A program made the translations under genes and the position numbers. A DNA stretch of 33,536 bases from Maritimibacter sp. (lineage in GTDB: Bacteria; Pseudomonadota; Alphaproteobacteria; Rhodobacterales; Rhodobacteraceae): assembly GCA_002701395.1 (NCBI GenBank), contig NZVC01000059.1, positions 87,804 through 121,339 of the forward strand, given 5' to 3'. The first letter of the stretch is position 1. Every line of letters begins with the position of its first letter. The notes beneath the pieces are model-generated. The model saw nothing but the letters and a program-made list of their open reading frames with translations. It did no database searches and was not told the origin of the DNA. Shown here piece after piece: positions 1-8,213 of this stretch.

Positions 1-251
1 GTGGCAAGGTAGTCGCCATAGGCCCAGCCCTGCTCGCCGTTGTAGGACACCTCGCACCAGTTGCTCGCTTCAAGGCAGCCCAGAACGGTGACGTCGGCTT
101 CGGCGTCGATCACGTTGTTGATCGCGTAGTTCGGGCCGGGACCCGCACGCAGGTTCAGGTCCGTGGCGGCGGTCGCCATCGTTTGCGCAGAGGCACCGGT
201 GGCGATCATCATCGCGGTGGCGGAAACGCCGAGAATGGCCTTGTTGAACAT
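1..251 (-). CDS. Exported SH3b-domain protein (partial)
   Basis: The gene starts at the ATG at 251 and runs out of the window on the left, so only the first 83 or so residues are visible. The N-terminus is a typical Sec signal peptide: a Lys near the start, a hydrophobic stretch, then a likely cleavage after GASA-Q around residue 23. The mature part begins like a bacterial SH3 domain, with LNLRAGPGPNY, a Cys pair (GCLEASNWCEV) and a GWAYGDYL motif. Such domains usually bind peptidoglycan or act as periplasmic protein modules. Any C-terminal domain lies outside the window. Family confidence is good; the exact role is unknown. Confidence 0.75.
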   Translation of the reverse strand, partial: MFNKAILGVSATAMMIATGASAQTMATAATDLNLRAGPGPNYAINNVIDAEADVTVLGCLEASNWCEVSYNGEQGWAYGDYLA

Positions 252-431
252 CAGTCTTCTCCTTCGTTTTTCACTACCCTGCCGCCCGTCGGCTCGATGG
301 CCGTTGATCGGGAAGCGGGGGGCGGACACCTCATCCGCCCGGCTGCCCCAACAACCCGGCGACCGCGGAAAAGGTTTCAGAGACGATTTGACAACAGGCT
401 GAAAGTTGGCGGTTTTCCGCCGGGGCGCGTG

Positions 432-1643
432 TCAGACGGCGGCCGAAACCGACTGGAACCGACGGGTCACTTCCTGCCGGATGATGCTGGCAATCAGCGC
501 GCAGTCTTCCCGCGAAAAGGTCAGCGGAATCCGCATGTCCATCAGCCCCGCCAGAACCCTGTCCGTCGCGGGCAGATGTTGCGGTTTCGCGTAACGCCAG
601 CTGTCATATCGCGACGTGAAGGCCACCGGCTCGGCGGCGCCGAACCACTTCAGTTCGACCCCCCGTTCGGCGCACCGCGAGACCACCGCCAGAACGTCGT
701 CGGCGGACCAGTCCCGAAGCAGGAACTGGATGGACGATCCGACCGGGGTTTCACGGTCCGGCCGTTCGATGACCGTCAGGCCCGGCGTGTCCCTCAGTCC
801 GTTCTCGATTTCGAAATAACGCTCGTTCCACCGGGCGCATTGTTCAGGCAGACGAGGCAGCTGCGACCGCAGGATTGCCGCCCTTAGGTTGTCCATCCGG
901 CCCGACATATTCGGCGTCTCGTACCGCGCATCGGCGAACGCCTCGGGTCCGGGTGCGGCCAGGTGACGACCGAACAACATATAGGACCCCGACAGCATCA
1001 CCGCCCGCGCCATGACGTCGGCGTCGTCGGTGATCAGAAACCCACCCTCGCCGGAATTCATGTGCTTGTAGGTCTGCGTCGAATAGCACGCGGCCTTGCC
1101 GTGGCGCCCCGACGGCACCCCGTCCCACGCCGCGCCCATCGTGTGAGCGCAATCCTCGATCACGGCGACCCCAGCGCCGTCGCAGATCGCCATCAGCGCG
1201 TCCATGTCGCAGATATGGCCCCGCATGTGGCTGAGCAGCAGGTAACGCGCGCCGCTTTCGGCGATCTTCGCCCGCAGGTCATCAAGGTCCAGAACCAGCC
1301 CCTCGGTCACCTCGACGAAGACCGGCACGGCACCCACGTTGGCGATCGCCCCCGGCACCGGGGCCAGCGTGAAGGCGTTCGACAGCACCTTGTCGCCCGG
1401 CGCGACGCCGACCGCCCGCAAGGCGCAGGCCATCGCGTAACCGCCCGAGGTGACGGCAAGGCAGTACTTCGCGCCGGTGAAGGCGGCAAAGTCCCGTTCC
1501 AGCAGGGCGGCCTCGCCCTTTTCGTCGCCGGCAAGGTTATAGCGGTGCAACCGCCCGTGACGCATGACCTCGACCGCCGCCGCGATGCCGTCGTCGGGGA
1601 TCGGTTCCTGCTGGGTGAAGCTGCCCGTGAATCTCTCGTCCAT
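432..1643 (-). CDS. DegT/DnrJ/EryC1/StrS-type aminotransferase
   Basis: This is a fold-type I PLP enzyme of the sugar aminotransferase family. Visible marks are the glycine-rich CLAVTSGGYAM segment, the PLP-phenol-ring Asp in VIEDCAHTMGA, and the Schiff-base Lys in TYKHMNSGEGGF. The 403-residue length fits the family. I chose the ATG at 1643 (MDERFTG); an upstream frame to 1679 adds 12 basic residues that look like leader. Members usually aminate a keto-sugar nucleotide for surface polysaccharide synthesis, but no sugar-nucleotide partner is adjacent. It lies 47 bases downstream of the hemolysin III gene on the same strand and may be cotranscribed. The substrate is unknown. Confidence 0.85.
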   Translation of the reverse strand: MDERFTGSFTQQEPIPDDGIAAAVEVMRHGRLHRYNLAGDEKGEAALLERDFAAFTGAKYCLAVTSGGYAMACALRAVGVAPGDKVLSNAFTLAPVPGAIANVGAVPVFVEVTEGLVLDLDDLRAKIAESGARYLLLSHMRGHICDMDALMAICDGAGVAVIEDCAHTMGAAWDGVPSGRHGKAACYSTQTYKHMNSGEGGFLITDDADVMARAVMLSGSYMLFGRHLAAPGPEAFADARYETPNMSGRMDNLRAAILRSQLPRLPEQCARWNERYFEIENGLRDTPGLTVIERPDRETPVGSSIQFLLRDWSADDVLAVVSRCAERGVELKWFGAAEPVAFTSRYDSWRYAKPQHLPATDRVLAGLMDMRIPLTFSREDCALIASIIRQEVTRRFQSVSAAV

Positions 1644-1690
1644 GCGGCGCACATTGCGGCGCGCCCCAGTCGGCGTCAATCGGGCGCCGG

Positions 1691-2371
1691 TCAGATGGCG
1701 CTATGCGCCGAGTGCATGAAGATCGCGACAAAGAACACAACTGACGCGGCGACGACGAAGACGTGCCAGATCGTGTTGTGAAACCGCAGCCGGTCCCACA
1801 TCAGGAAGAAGGTGCCCAGCGAATACAGCGCCCCGCCGACCACCATCAGCACGATGACCGAGGTTGGCAGTTCCGCGATCAGGTCCTGCCCGCCCACGAC
1901 CACGGCCCAGCCCATCGCAAGGCAGATGCCGATGCCCAGCAGTGCCGGGCGGCGCGGCAGCACGAAATTACAGACCGAAGCGATGAGCGCCACCGCCCAG
2001 ATCGCCGCAAGCAGCCCCCGACCCGCGCCGCTCATCAGCGAAAACGGCGTATAGGTGCCTGCGATCTTCATGTAGATCGCCGATTGGTCCAGCTTGAGCA
2101 GCAGGCGTTTCCAGTCCGGCCGCGGGATGTGGTTATAAGCCAGCGACGCGCCCAGCATCACGATCAGCGTCGCGCCGTACAGCGAAACTCCCAGCACGCT
2201 TGGCGCCGCGCCGTGCCACACGGCGGTCAGCGTGATCAGCACCGGCACCGCGCCCATCGCCAGCACCAGCGCCGCGATATGCACCACCGCATCGCTGATC
2301 AGCTCAGGACGCGAATAGACCGGGCAGTCGTCGGCCAAGGGACGACCCGTGGTATCCGGGACTCGTGTCAT
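1691..2371 (-). CDS. Hemolysin III family (PAQR-like) membrane protein
   Basis: This 226-residue integral membrane protein has about seven hydrophobic segments. The family signature LDQSAIYMKIAGTYTPF is present at about 110-126, and His residues sit in YNHIP and in TIWHVFVV near the C-terminus, where PAQR/HlyIII proteins bind a metal. The start is the ATG at 2371 (MTRVPDTTG); an extension to 2425 is open but adds no family sequence. Bacterial members are inner-membrane proteins, possibly hydrolases acting on lipids; the old hemolysin name does not prove toxicity. The gene stands 47 bases upstream of the aminotransferase. Confidence 0.88.
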   Translation of the reverse strand: MTRVPDTTGRPLADDCPVYSRPELISDAVVHIAALVLAMGAVPVLITLTAVWHGAAPSVLGVSLYGATLIVMLGASLAYNHIPRPDWKRLLLKLDQSAIYMKIAGTYTPFSLMSGAGRGLLAAIWAVALIASVCNFVLPRRPALLGIGICLAMGWAVVVGGQDLIAELPTSVIVLMVVGGALYSLGTFFLMWDRLRFHNTIWHVFVVAASVVFFVAIFMHSAHSAI

Positions 2372-2643
2372 GGCCCAAGCGTATACCCCGTTCGCCTTTA
2401 TGCGAAGTAACGATCCCGCAGACACAGTGTTCGCGCCGCCGCGTCACGAAATGCCGCACACCCTTGACGCAGGGGACACCGCCCCCCTAGGTGACGGTCA
2501 CATCCTTACGAGGAATTGTAGATGTTGGAGCTTGTCACGAACCACTGATCCCTGCCGCAAAGGGCAAGGGGATCACGCACACGGGGGCGCGGCCGCAGGC
2601 CGTCGGCGCCCCGTATCTGCATGGTTCACGCACAGGCCAACCT

Positions 2644-2907
2644 ATGAATATCTCGAAAATCGAACAGCGCGTGCTGCACGTGCTGGCTCAGGGCGGATTG
2701 ATCCGCTTCGAACGCGCCTCCAACGGTCGCCTGACCGATGTCGACTGCTTCACGCATGACGGCTCGGTTCTGACGGACTGCAATCTTGAGATCGTCAGGA
2801 AACTGAAGCGCAAGCGGCTGATCGAGTCGCGCAACTCCGGACCCTACCGGATCTCGGACCGGGGCCGCCGTTCGGTGCGCGCCCAGCCCGACAACCGCAC
2901 CGGATGA
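2644..2907 (+). CDS. YjhX/TopAI-family small protein (UPF0386)
   Basis: The 87-residue product matches the YjhX family along its length: an N-terminal IEQRVLHVLAQGG, a central TDVDCFTHDGSVLTDCNL and the C-terminal KLKRKRLI...GPYRISDRG and RRSVRAQPDNR. In E. coli, YjhX (TopAI) is a toxin that inhibits DNA topoisomerase I and is counteracted by the acetyltransferase YjhQ. No YjhQ-like gene is adjacent, so here it is solitary and may not act as a toxin. I took the ATG at 2644, which matches the family start; upstream codons remain open to 2491 but do not look conserved. No strong Shine-Dalgarno sequence is seen. A perfect hairpin follows 20 bases after the stop. Confidence 0.85.
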   Translation: MNISKIEQRVLHVLAQGGLIRFERASNGRLTDVDCFTHDGSVLTDCNLEIVRKLKRKRLIESRNSGPYRISDRGRRSVRAQPDNRTG

Positions 2908-2926
2908 CCGGACGCGGATGCAAACC

Positions 2927-2953
2927 GAATGTCCCGCCGCGCGCGGGACATTC
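2927..2953. terminator. Perfect hairpin after the yjhX-like gene
   Basis: GAATGTCCCGC pairs perfectly with GCGGGACATTC across a five-base loop, an 11-bp stem. It lies between the yjhX-like gene and the convergent zinc-protein gene. No T-run follows on either strand, so it is only a likely bidirectional terminator or mRNA 3'-end structure. Confidence 0.5.
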
Positions 2954-3021
2954 TACCGCATTGTTAGGAAAGAATTTTTATAACAGAAGCTTGCGGAAGA
3001 CACCGCCGCCGCAACAGACCG

Positions 3022-3204
3022 CTAGTGCGCGTCCTTCGCGTCCTCGGCAAGGACGTACCGCTTATCGCAATAGCCGCATTCGACCCAGCCCTTTTCCGGC
3101 GAGATCGACAGCCACACGCGGGGATGGCCCAGCGCGCCTTCGCCGCCATCACAGGCAACGCGGGTGGTGTGGACGATTTCCGTTTCGGGCGCTTCGATGG
3201 TCAT
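3022..3204 (-). CDS. zf-CHCC domain protein (NDUFS6-like)
   Basis: This small protein (60 residues from the ATG at 3204, MTIEAPETE) carries the CHCC zinc-binding pattern: [17 protein letters not shown] supplies Cys and His, and [12 protein letters not shown] supplies two Cys. It resembles the zinc module of the mitochondrial complex I subunit NDUFS6, whose alphaproteobacterial relatives are short single-domain proteins. A role in complex I assembly is plausible from the family but not shown here. An upstream open extension to 3279 lacks conserved features. The unknown membrane protein gene lies 145 bases upstream on the same strand. Confidence 0.88.
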   Translation of the reverse strand: MTIEAPETEIVHTTRVACDGGEGALGHPRVWLSISPEKGWVECGYCDKRYVLAEDAKDAH

Positions 3205-3349
3205 GGCAGGTGCTCGTTCATCTGGCGGTTTTGCCGACAAGATACTAGCGATCGCGGGCGCTTGGGCAAGCGTCTTCACGCGGGATCGGCTGATCTGACG
3301 CAGGGACCGCCCCGCTTACCCCGGTGTCATGCGCCCGTGCGCGCCGGCG

Positions 3350-4063
3350 TCACCCCTCTTTGCCGACAGCCTCGCGCGCGGTGCGGATGATCGCGCGGTC
3401 CGCGCGTCCCTTCACCAGCCAGCTGAGCGAGAAGGCCCAGACGCTCACGGCCTCGAACCAGAACACCAGCTGGTGTTCGATCACGAAGGCGGACTGCTCG
3501 GGCGTGCCGATCTTGCGAAGGCCAGCTGCGACGATGGTCGCCACCGTGGCCGCAAGGATCAGCCACGCGCAGGCGACGTAGACGGCGCGCCTGCCCGGAT
3601 GGGCGGTGCGGGCGAACTTGAAATAACACAGGTAGGCCATGCTTAGCAGGAACACCAAGGCGGCAAGGTGGTGGGCCGCGTCACATAGGACGACGCCGAA
3701 CAGATGCTGGGTCAGCGCCTGTGGCTCCAGCGAGGTATTCAGCGTTCCCCGGTTCGGAATGAACGCCGCTGCCAGCGCCGCGACCCCCGCCAGGGTGGTG
3801 ACCAGATCGTCCGAGAAACGCTCGGTATCGTCGCGTCGGAACCCCGTGTAGCAGATAAGAAAGACCCCGATCGCCGTCAGGATGCCGACGAACACATCCC
3901 GGCTGAGCGTGTGGTAATAATCGCTGATCGACGGCTCTGCCTCGTCAAAGGCGATCCCGAGGATCAACAGAATGACGGGCAACAGCAGACCCAAGACGCC
4001 CAGCGCCCGCCTTACCCGGTAAAAGTTGTCGACGATCTCCTCGCGCGCCTCGACATAGTCCAC
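3350..4063 (-). CDS. Six-TM membrane protein of unknown function
   Basis: The product has about six hydrophobic segments: VLGLLLPVILLILGIAF, FVGILTAIGVFLICYTGF, a third near TLAGVAALAAAF, then HLAALVFLLSMAYLCYF, a fifth at ACAWLILAATVATIV and a sixth at FWFEAVSVWAFSLSWLV. The loop SISDYYHTLSRDVFVG after the first segment is a pattern I associate with uncharacterised bacterial membrane proteins. His residues in CDAAHHLAA and IEHQLVFW could be functional. The start is uncertain: the GTG at 4063 gives 237 residues, while a TTG at 4102 would add 13. No role can be assigned. Confidence 0.7.
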   Translation of the reverse strand: MDYVEAREEIVDNFYRVRRALGVLGLLLPVILLILGIAFDEAEPSISDYYHTLSRDVFVGILTAIGVFLICYTGFRRDDTERFSDDLVTTLAGVAALAAAFIPNRGTLNTSLEPQALTQHLFGVVLCDAAHHLAALVFLLSMAYLCYFKFARTAHPGRRAVYVACAWLILAATVATIVAAGLRKIGTPEQSAFVIEHQLVFWFEAVSVWAFSLSWLVKGRADRAIIRTAREAVGKEG

Positions 4064-4204
4064 GACCAGCCCCCATCCGGCGCCCCACGCGCCCGTCCCC
4101 AATTAGGAACGGCAGGCACGACTCCGTCAAGCCGATCAACCACTTGGCACACTCGCACGGCGCGTAGGATGTGGTTTCACCCCATCTACCGCGACAAGGC
4201 GATG

Positions 4205-4573
4205 CTACGCCTTTTCCAGCATCCGCCCCAGCCCACGCCCTGCAAGGATATGGACATGCAGGTGCGGCACTTCCTGCACCGCATCCGCACCGGCGTTCGA
4301 GATCAGGCGCCAGCCGTCCGCCTCCAGCCCGAGGTCGGCGCAGATCTTGCCCACGGTACGGACGTAATCGACGATCTCGGCGTCCGACGCCTCTTGTGCG
4401 AAGTGGTCGAAGGTCACGTAGGCCCCCTTCGGGATCACCAGCACATGCGTTGGCGCTTGCGGTGCGATGTCGTGGAAGGCGAGACAGTGCTCGGTTTCCA
4501 TCACGGTGTTGTTCGGGATCTCGCCCCGAAGGATCTTCGCAAAGATGTTCTGGTCGTCGTACTGGTAGCCCAT
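4205..4573 (-). CDS. HIT-family nucleotide hydrolase (HinT-like)
   Basis: The 122-residue protein has the histidine triad motif HLHVHIL near the C-terminus, preceded by the family pattern NIFAKILRGEIP, AFHDIAPQAPTHVLVIPK and RLISNAGADAVQEV. HinT-type enzymes hydrolyse nucleoside phosphoramidates and aminoacyl-adenylates in the cytoplasm. The gene starts seven bases after the stop of the large glycosyltransferase gene and is almost certainly on the same transcript, although the two proteins need not act together. Length and motifs are complete. Confidence 0.95.
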   Translation of the reverse strand: MGYQYDDQNIFAKILRGEIPNNTVMETEHCLAFHDIAPQAPTHVLVIPKGAYVTFDHFAQEASDAEIVDYVRTVGKICADLGLEADGWRLISNAGADAVQEVPHLHVHILAGRGLGRMLEKA

Positions 4574-4580
4574 AGGTCCC

Positions 4581-6158
4581 TCAATCTACGAAGAGATAGC
4601 CGGTTTCCGCGATCTCGCGCGCCCTGTTCTCGGGGATATCAAGAAACCGCGCAAGGGCCAGCAGGTTGTCGTCGGGCGAGCCGCTTTCGCGCAGGCGATA
4701 GACATGCTCGAACCCGGCGTCGCGGATCTGGTCGCTTTCATATACGAAATCCGCCCGGATCGTCGGCAGCAGTTCCTCCAGCGTGTCGGGCGGCGTTCGA
4801 TCACCGGCAAGGCCCACGCGCTTGGCATGGCCGACAAGGTACTCGTCCGAGAAATCGCACAGGATTTCCAGCATCTTGGTGCCCGAGCGGTCCGAGTAGA
4901 AATCGCGCATCAGGTCGATGGCGCTTGGGTCGAGGCACATCACCAGCCGGTCGCTGTCGTGGTAATCGAACAGCATCCGCATCAGCGAGCGCCGGTGCCG
5001 CGTCCGTTTCTCGACCGTCGACTGGATGCCGCCAAGGTCCGGCAGCGGGCAACTGTCTTCGTTGAACAGGTACTCAACGCAGGGAATGGCGGTGACCGTG
5101 CGGATGCGGTCGAGGATGCGCTTGGCGACGTGCCATTTCTTGCACACGACGATCATCAGCTCGCGCTCGCGGCCCAACGTCGATTCCGTTTCCCAGAACC
5201 TCGGGCTGTACCGGCGCCCCACCCTGCCCCGGCCGACCACGAAGCTGAACAGGCTGCGCCCCTCGTTCGAGATCTGGAATGTCGCCTCGTCGCTGGCATA
5301 CAGCTGGCCAAGGCGTTCCTTCAGTTCCAGCGCGCCGGGGCTGATCTTGCGGGCGAACAGATAGTCCTGCGACAGAAGCAGGTCGTAGTGATCGTTATAG
5401 AAGGTGACCGGCATCCCGTAGTCGGTGAACATCAGGAAGGTCAGCGTGCGGGTGCGGATTTCGGACTGCGGCACAAGGTGCGGCACCAGCGTCTGGAAAA
5501 ACGTCTCGTCCGGGATCCATGTCGTGCGGAAGAACCGTATCACGTCGGGCCGCGCCTGAATGAAGTCGAGAATCCATTCGATCGTGCGCCGCCGCAGGCA
5601 CCACCATTGCGAGCCGATCATCACCTGCACGTCGGACGGAACCTGCCGCGACAGGCGCAGCTTCTTCTGCACCTTGTGGCTGGCGTAGAACAGGAACTTG
5701 TTCTTCCGTTCGTTGAACCAGTGCCGATAGTGCAGCCGGTCCCCTTTCATCCCGGTCTTGATCCAGTCGCTTTCGAAGAAATCGAAACTTTCGATATAGT
5801 CGACGTCTTCGGCGTCCAGAAAAGCGTGGGCATAGGCGGCGGACTTGATCGACATGCAGTCGCCCGACAGCATGTAGAAATGCGTGGCGCGCGGGAACTT
5901 CTCGACCGCCGCCATCACCGCCTGCAACGTCGCCTCGACAAGGCTCCACTCGCCCCATCCGCATTTCATCCGGCGCGCCGCGAAGGCGACCGAAGGGTTG
6001 TCCTTCAGCGCGGCGCGGATCGTGTCGTAATGCTCTTTCGAAGCGCGGCCGTCGAAATGGATCGAAATATAGTCGCCGCGCGCGGTCAGTCGTTCCGCCT
6101 GCGCGATCACCGACGCGGGGTCCTTGTGACACAGGAGGATGAACGCGATTTTTGCCAT
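4581..6158 (-). CDS. GT14-like glycosyltransferase with C-terminal DUF5928
   Basis: The N-terminal 290 residues resemble the core-2/I-branching beta-1,6-N-acetylglucosaminyltransferase fold (GT14): MAKIAFILLCHKDP at the start, ISIHFDGRASKEHY, CGWGEWSLVEATLQAV, HFYMLSGDCMSIKS, GSQWWCLRRRTIEWIL and TWIPDETFFQTLVPH. The C-terminal 220 residues form a second domain that I recognise as DUF5928, found mostly in roseobacters. Such enzymes add GlcNAc or xylose branches in eukaryotes; in bacteria the acceptor is usually unknown but likely a surface polysaccharide. It is divergent from a sulfotransferase gene. The 525-residue length appears complete. Confidence 0.85.
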   Translation of the reverse strand: MAKIAFILLCHKDPASVIAQAERLTARGDYISIHFDGRASKEHYDTIRAALKDNPSVAFAARRMKCGWGEWSLVEATLQAVMAAVEKFPRATHFYMLSGDCMSIKSAAYAHAFLDAEDVDYIESFDFFESDWIKTGMKGDRLHYRHWFNERKNKFLFYASHKVQKKLRLSRQVPSDVQVMIGSQWWCLRRRTIEWILDFIQARPDVIRFFRTTWIPDETFFQTLVPHLVPQSEIRTRTLTFLMFTDYGMPVTFYNDHYDLLLSQDYLFARKISPGALELKERLGQLYASDEATFQISNEGRSLFSFVVGRGRVGRRYSPRFWETESTLGRERELMIVVCKKWHVAKRILDRIRTVTAIPCVEYLFNEDSCPLPDLGGIQSTVEKRTRHRRSLMRMLFDYHDSDRLVMCLDPSAIDLMRDFYSDRSGTKMLEILCDFSDEYLVGHAKRVGLAGDRTPPDTLEELLPTIRADFVYESDQIRDAGFEHVYRLRESGSPDDNLLALARFLDIPENRAREIAETGYLFVD

Positions 6159-6218
6159 TTCGGAAACGGTCTGCCTGCTGCCCGGCTGTTGGCAGCCTTC
6201 ATATCGTGAACACCCATT

Positions 6219-6246
6219 GAAAAGACAGCCCGGGTTTGCTCTTTTC
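6219..6246. promoter_or_regulatory. Divergent intergenic inverted repeat
   Basis: GAAAAGA (6219-6225) is inverted as TCTTTTC (6240-6246), centred on CCCGGG, in the 148-base gap between the divergent glycosyltransferase and sulfotransferase genes. Its placement suits an operator or promoter serving one or both genes. No regulator gene is adjacent, and the repeat is short. Confidence 0.35.
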
Positions 6247-6306
6247 TAACGCGACACGGCCAGGGTGGGCAGCGGACGATCCACCCGGCAGCAGGAGGCG
6301 GAAAAT

Positions 6307-7125
6307 ATGGGGTTTCCAGGGACCTGGATGACCGAAAGCGAAAGCATGGTCTATCGGGTCGTTCCCAAGTGCGCCTGCTCGACCATCGGGCAGATCATGT
6401 ACTACTCGGACCACGGGCGGTTCTTCGACGGCGACATTCATGACTCGACCGAAGGCCTGCACAAATGGGCGCAGGACGCCAGCCAGCCGAAGATCGAGGC
6501 GAACGTGCTGAAGCACGCAAGCTATTCCTTCACCTGTGTACGCAACCCGTACACGCGCATCCTGTCGTCGTTCTTCGACAAGATCTGCGGCATCCAGCGA
6601 AATGGCCGCCGGTATCGGGGCAACCTTGTGCCGCTGCTGATCCAGAAGTACGGGATCGACGTCGGAGGCGACGACGGCAAGCAGGAATTCGATCAGATCC
6701 GAAGCTTCCGGCGGTTTCTTCTGTTCGCGCGCGACACCATACGCTGGCGCCGTCCGATGGACCCCGACATCCACTGGTCCGCGATGTCAGGCCATGTCTC
6801 GACCTTCATCGTGAACGGCGGCACCTACGACAACATCTTCTTTACCGAGACATTCAACGAAGGGATGCAATCGGTGCTGGACGCGGTCGAGGTGGCGCAT
6901 CCCGTCGATCTGGCGTCCATCCCCCGATTCAACGAATCCGAGGGACACGGCCCGAAACGCGCGCATCCGGTCGCTGATTACTTCGACGACCTGTCGATGC
7001 ACCTCGTCTACGAGATGTACAAACGCGATTTCGAGGTCTTCAAATACGATTTCGAAGATCCGTCGAACAAGATGCCCGTGGGCGAGATCGATCTGGACGA
7101 GGTCCACAAGAAGCTGGGCGACTGA
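6307..7125 (+). CDS. Sulfotransferase family 2 protein
   Basis: The protein (272 residues) shows the two PAPS-binding elements of carbohydrate sulfotransferases: VPKCACSTI near residue 23 (the 5'-phosphosulfate loop) and FTCVRNPYTRILSSF around residue 80 (the 3'-phosphate site). Later segments such as FFTETFNEGMQSVL and RFNESEG fit the family. The ATG at 6307 is chosen because AGGAGG ends eight bases upstream; a GTG at 6265 would lack this site. Likely role: sulfation of a sugar or lipid acceptor. It is divergently placed from a GT14-like glycosyltransferase, which suggests a shared glycan. The acceptor is not known. Confidence 0.85.
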   Translation: MGFPGTWMTESESMVYRVVPKCACSTIGQIMYYSDHGRFFDGDIHDSTEGLHKWAQDASQPKIEANVLKHASYSFTCVRNPYTRILSSFFDKICGIQRNGRRYRGNLVPLLIQKYGIDVGGDDGKQEFDQIRSFRRFLLFARDTIRWRRPMDPDIHWSAMSGHVSTFIVNGGTYDNIFFTETFNEGMQSVLDAVEVAHPVDLASIPRFNESEGHGPKRAHPVADYFDDLSMHLVYEMYKRDFEVFKYDFEDPSNKMPVGEIDLDEVHKKLGD

Positions 7126-7241
7126 GGCGATAGAAACCTGCGTGGCGACGGCTAAAGCAAGGTCTTTTCAACGCGCGATCGGATGGTCGGGCTGTTTTGC
7201 GAAGGGGCGATCTTGGTGGGCGACGCCACCATGACGGGCGG

Positions 7242-7409
7242 TCAGTCGCCCAGATAGCCCTTTTCGCGCAGCAACTCGATCAGCGCGGCCCGGACGGCCT
7301 GTGGGCGGCTAAGCCCCGGCTCTGGATGATCGCGCGTGTATTGCGTCAGGGCCGCGAGAACGGGCGCGGACAGACGGACGGTTACAGGAAGTTCCCTTTC
7401 GTTCGGCAT
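7242..7409 (-). CDS. Small ribbon-helix-helix-like protein
   Basis: A 55-residue frame reads MPNERELPVTVRLS, then a helix APVLAALTQYTRDHP, then LSRPQAVRAALIELLREKGYL before the stop. The short basic beta-strand followed by two helices, with the second starting at SRPQAVRAAL, is the ribbon-helix-helix pattern of CopG/Arc-type DNA-binding proteins. It is convergent with the sulfotransferase gene. No toxin gene follows it, so it need not be an antitoxin. Third-position G/C preference supports coding. Confidence 0.7.
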   Translation of the reverse strand: MPNERELPVTVRLSAPVLAALTQYTRDHPEPGLSRPQAVRAALIELLREKGYLGD

Positions 7410-7621
7410 CTATTTTCTTTCCCTGGGCTTCGCACCGGAATTATGGCGAATGCGAGGGGCGGTTGATCGCCCCGGTCGACGGGTGGAGATATAATAAGTG
7501 AAGCAACTTGGAACAGTGCCAATTTAACGCATAGTTAATCAAATGCACGGCATAACGCGTCGGGATCAATAGGTTGCAGCCCGCCGGACAGGCTTTCCGT
7601 AGCGTCCCTTGCCAGCCTTCA

Positions 7622-7650
7622 TTGAAAATTGTATCTCGGACATATATACA
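7622..7650 (+). promoter_or_regulatory. Sigma-70-like promoter of the Nudix gene
   Basis: TTGAAA (7622-7627) and TATACA (7645-7650) are separated by exactly 17 bases, in an AT-rich island unusual for this GC-rich sequence. The Nudix start codon lies 27 bases after the -10 element, leaving a short leader with an AGGTAAG Shine-Dalgarno-like sequence. Confidence 0.6.
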
Positions 7651-7676
7651 AAAATGAAAGACCGGCAGGTAAGAGC

Positions 7677-8147
7677 ATGATGGAATTCGCACGCAAAACG
7701 TGGCGCAACGTGATTGCGCCCACAATCCGACGTCCGGTGGACGTCCAGTTCGGCGCGCTGTGCTACCGGCGCGTCCCGGACGGGATCAGCGTGCTTCTGG
7801 TGCAAAGTTCGCGCGGACGCTGGCTGCTTCCAAAGGGCTGGCCGATCGACGGCATGGACGGCGCCGAGACCGCGATGCAGGAAGCCTGGGAAGAGGCGGG
7901 CGTGCGCGAAGCGCAGGTCGAACGCGAACCCGTCGGCAGCTATGAGACGACGAAGCGGTTCGACAACGGGCTGGAAGTGCCCTGCGTGATCCACATCTAT
8001 CCGGCGGAAGTGACGCGGCTGTCCGACGACTTCCCGGAATCCGACCGGCGTGAGGTTTTGTGGACCTCGCTGGACGACGCCATCGCGCGCGCGGACGATC
8101 CCGGCGTCGCCGAGGTGCTGACAACCTTCCGCGAACGGTTCGCCTGA
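7677..8147 (+). CDS. Nudix hydrolase
   Basis: The 156-residue protein has a Nudix box around residues 58-79: LLPKGWP, then MDGAETAMQEAWEEAGV. The metal-binding EExG core is intact. The usual Arg of the box is Gln (QEAWEEAG), which I believe is common in the alphaproteobacterial PKGWP subfamily. These enzymes resemble diphosphoinositol/diadenosine polyphosphate hydrolases. The start is the first of two adjacent ATG codons (MMEFARK), with a good promoter just upstream. The substrate is unknown. Confidence 0.9.
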   Translation: MMEFARKTWRNVIAPTIRRPVDVQFGALCYRRVPDGISVLLVQSSRGRWLLPKGWPIDGMDGAETAMQEAWEEAGVREAQVEREPVGSYETTKRFDNGLEVPCVIHIYPAEVTRLSDDFPESDRREVLWTSLDDAIARADDPGVAEVLTTFRERFA

Positions 8148-8213
8148 CCACGCGGGCTTGTCTTTCTCGCTCTTCCACCGTACTCCGGCGCCCCGTCATA
8201 GGCAGCTTTCCGG

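Noticed and set aside
4704..6209. A 501-codon plus-strand frame opposite the glycosyltransferase
   Set aside because: No domain features; the minus-strand gene has clear GT14 motifs and a coupled HIT gene.
7734..7800. Degenerate Nudix box in the Nudix hydrolase (Gln for Arg)
   Set aside because: The Gln appears to be usual in this alphaproteobacterial subfamily and the metal-binding Glu pair is intact, so loss of activity is not indicated.
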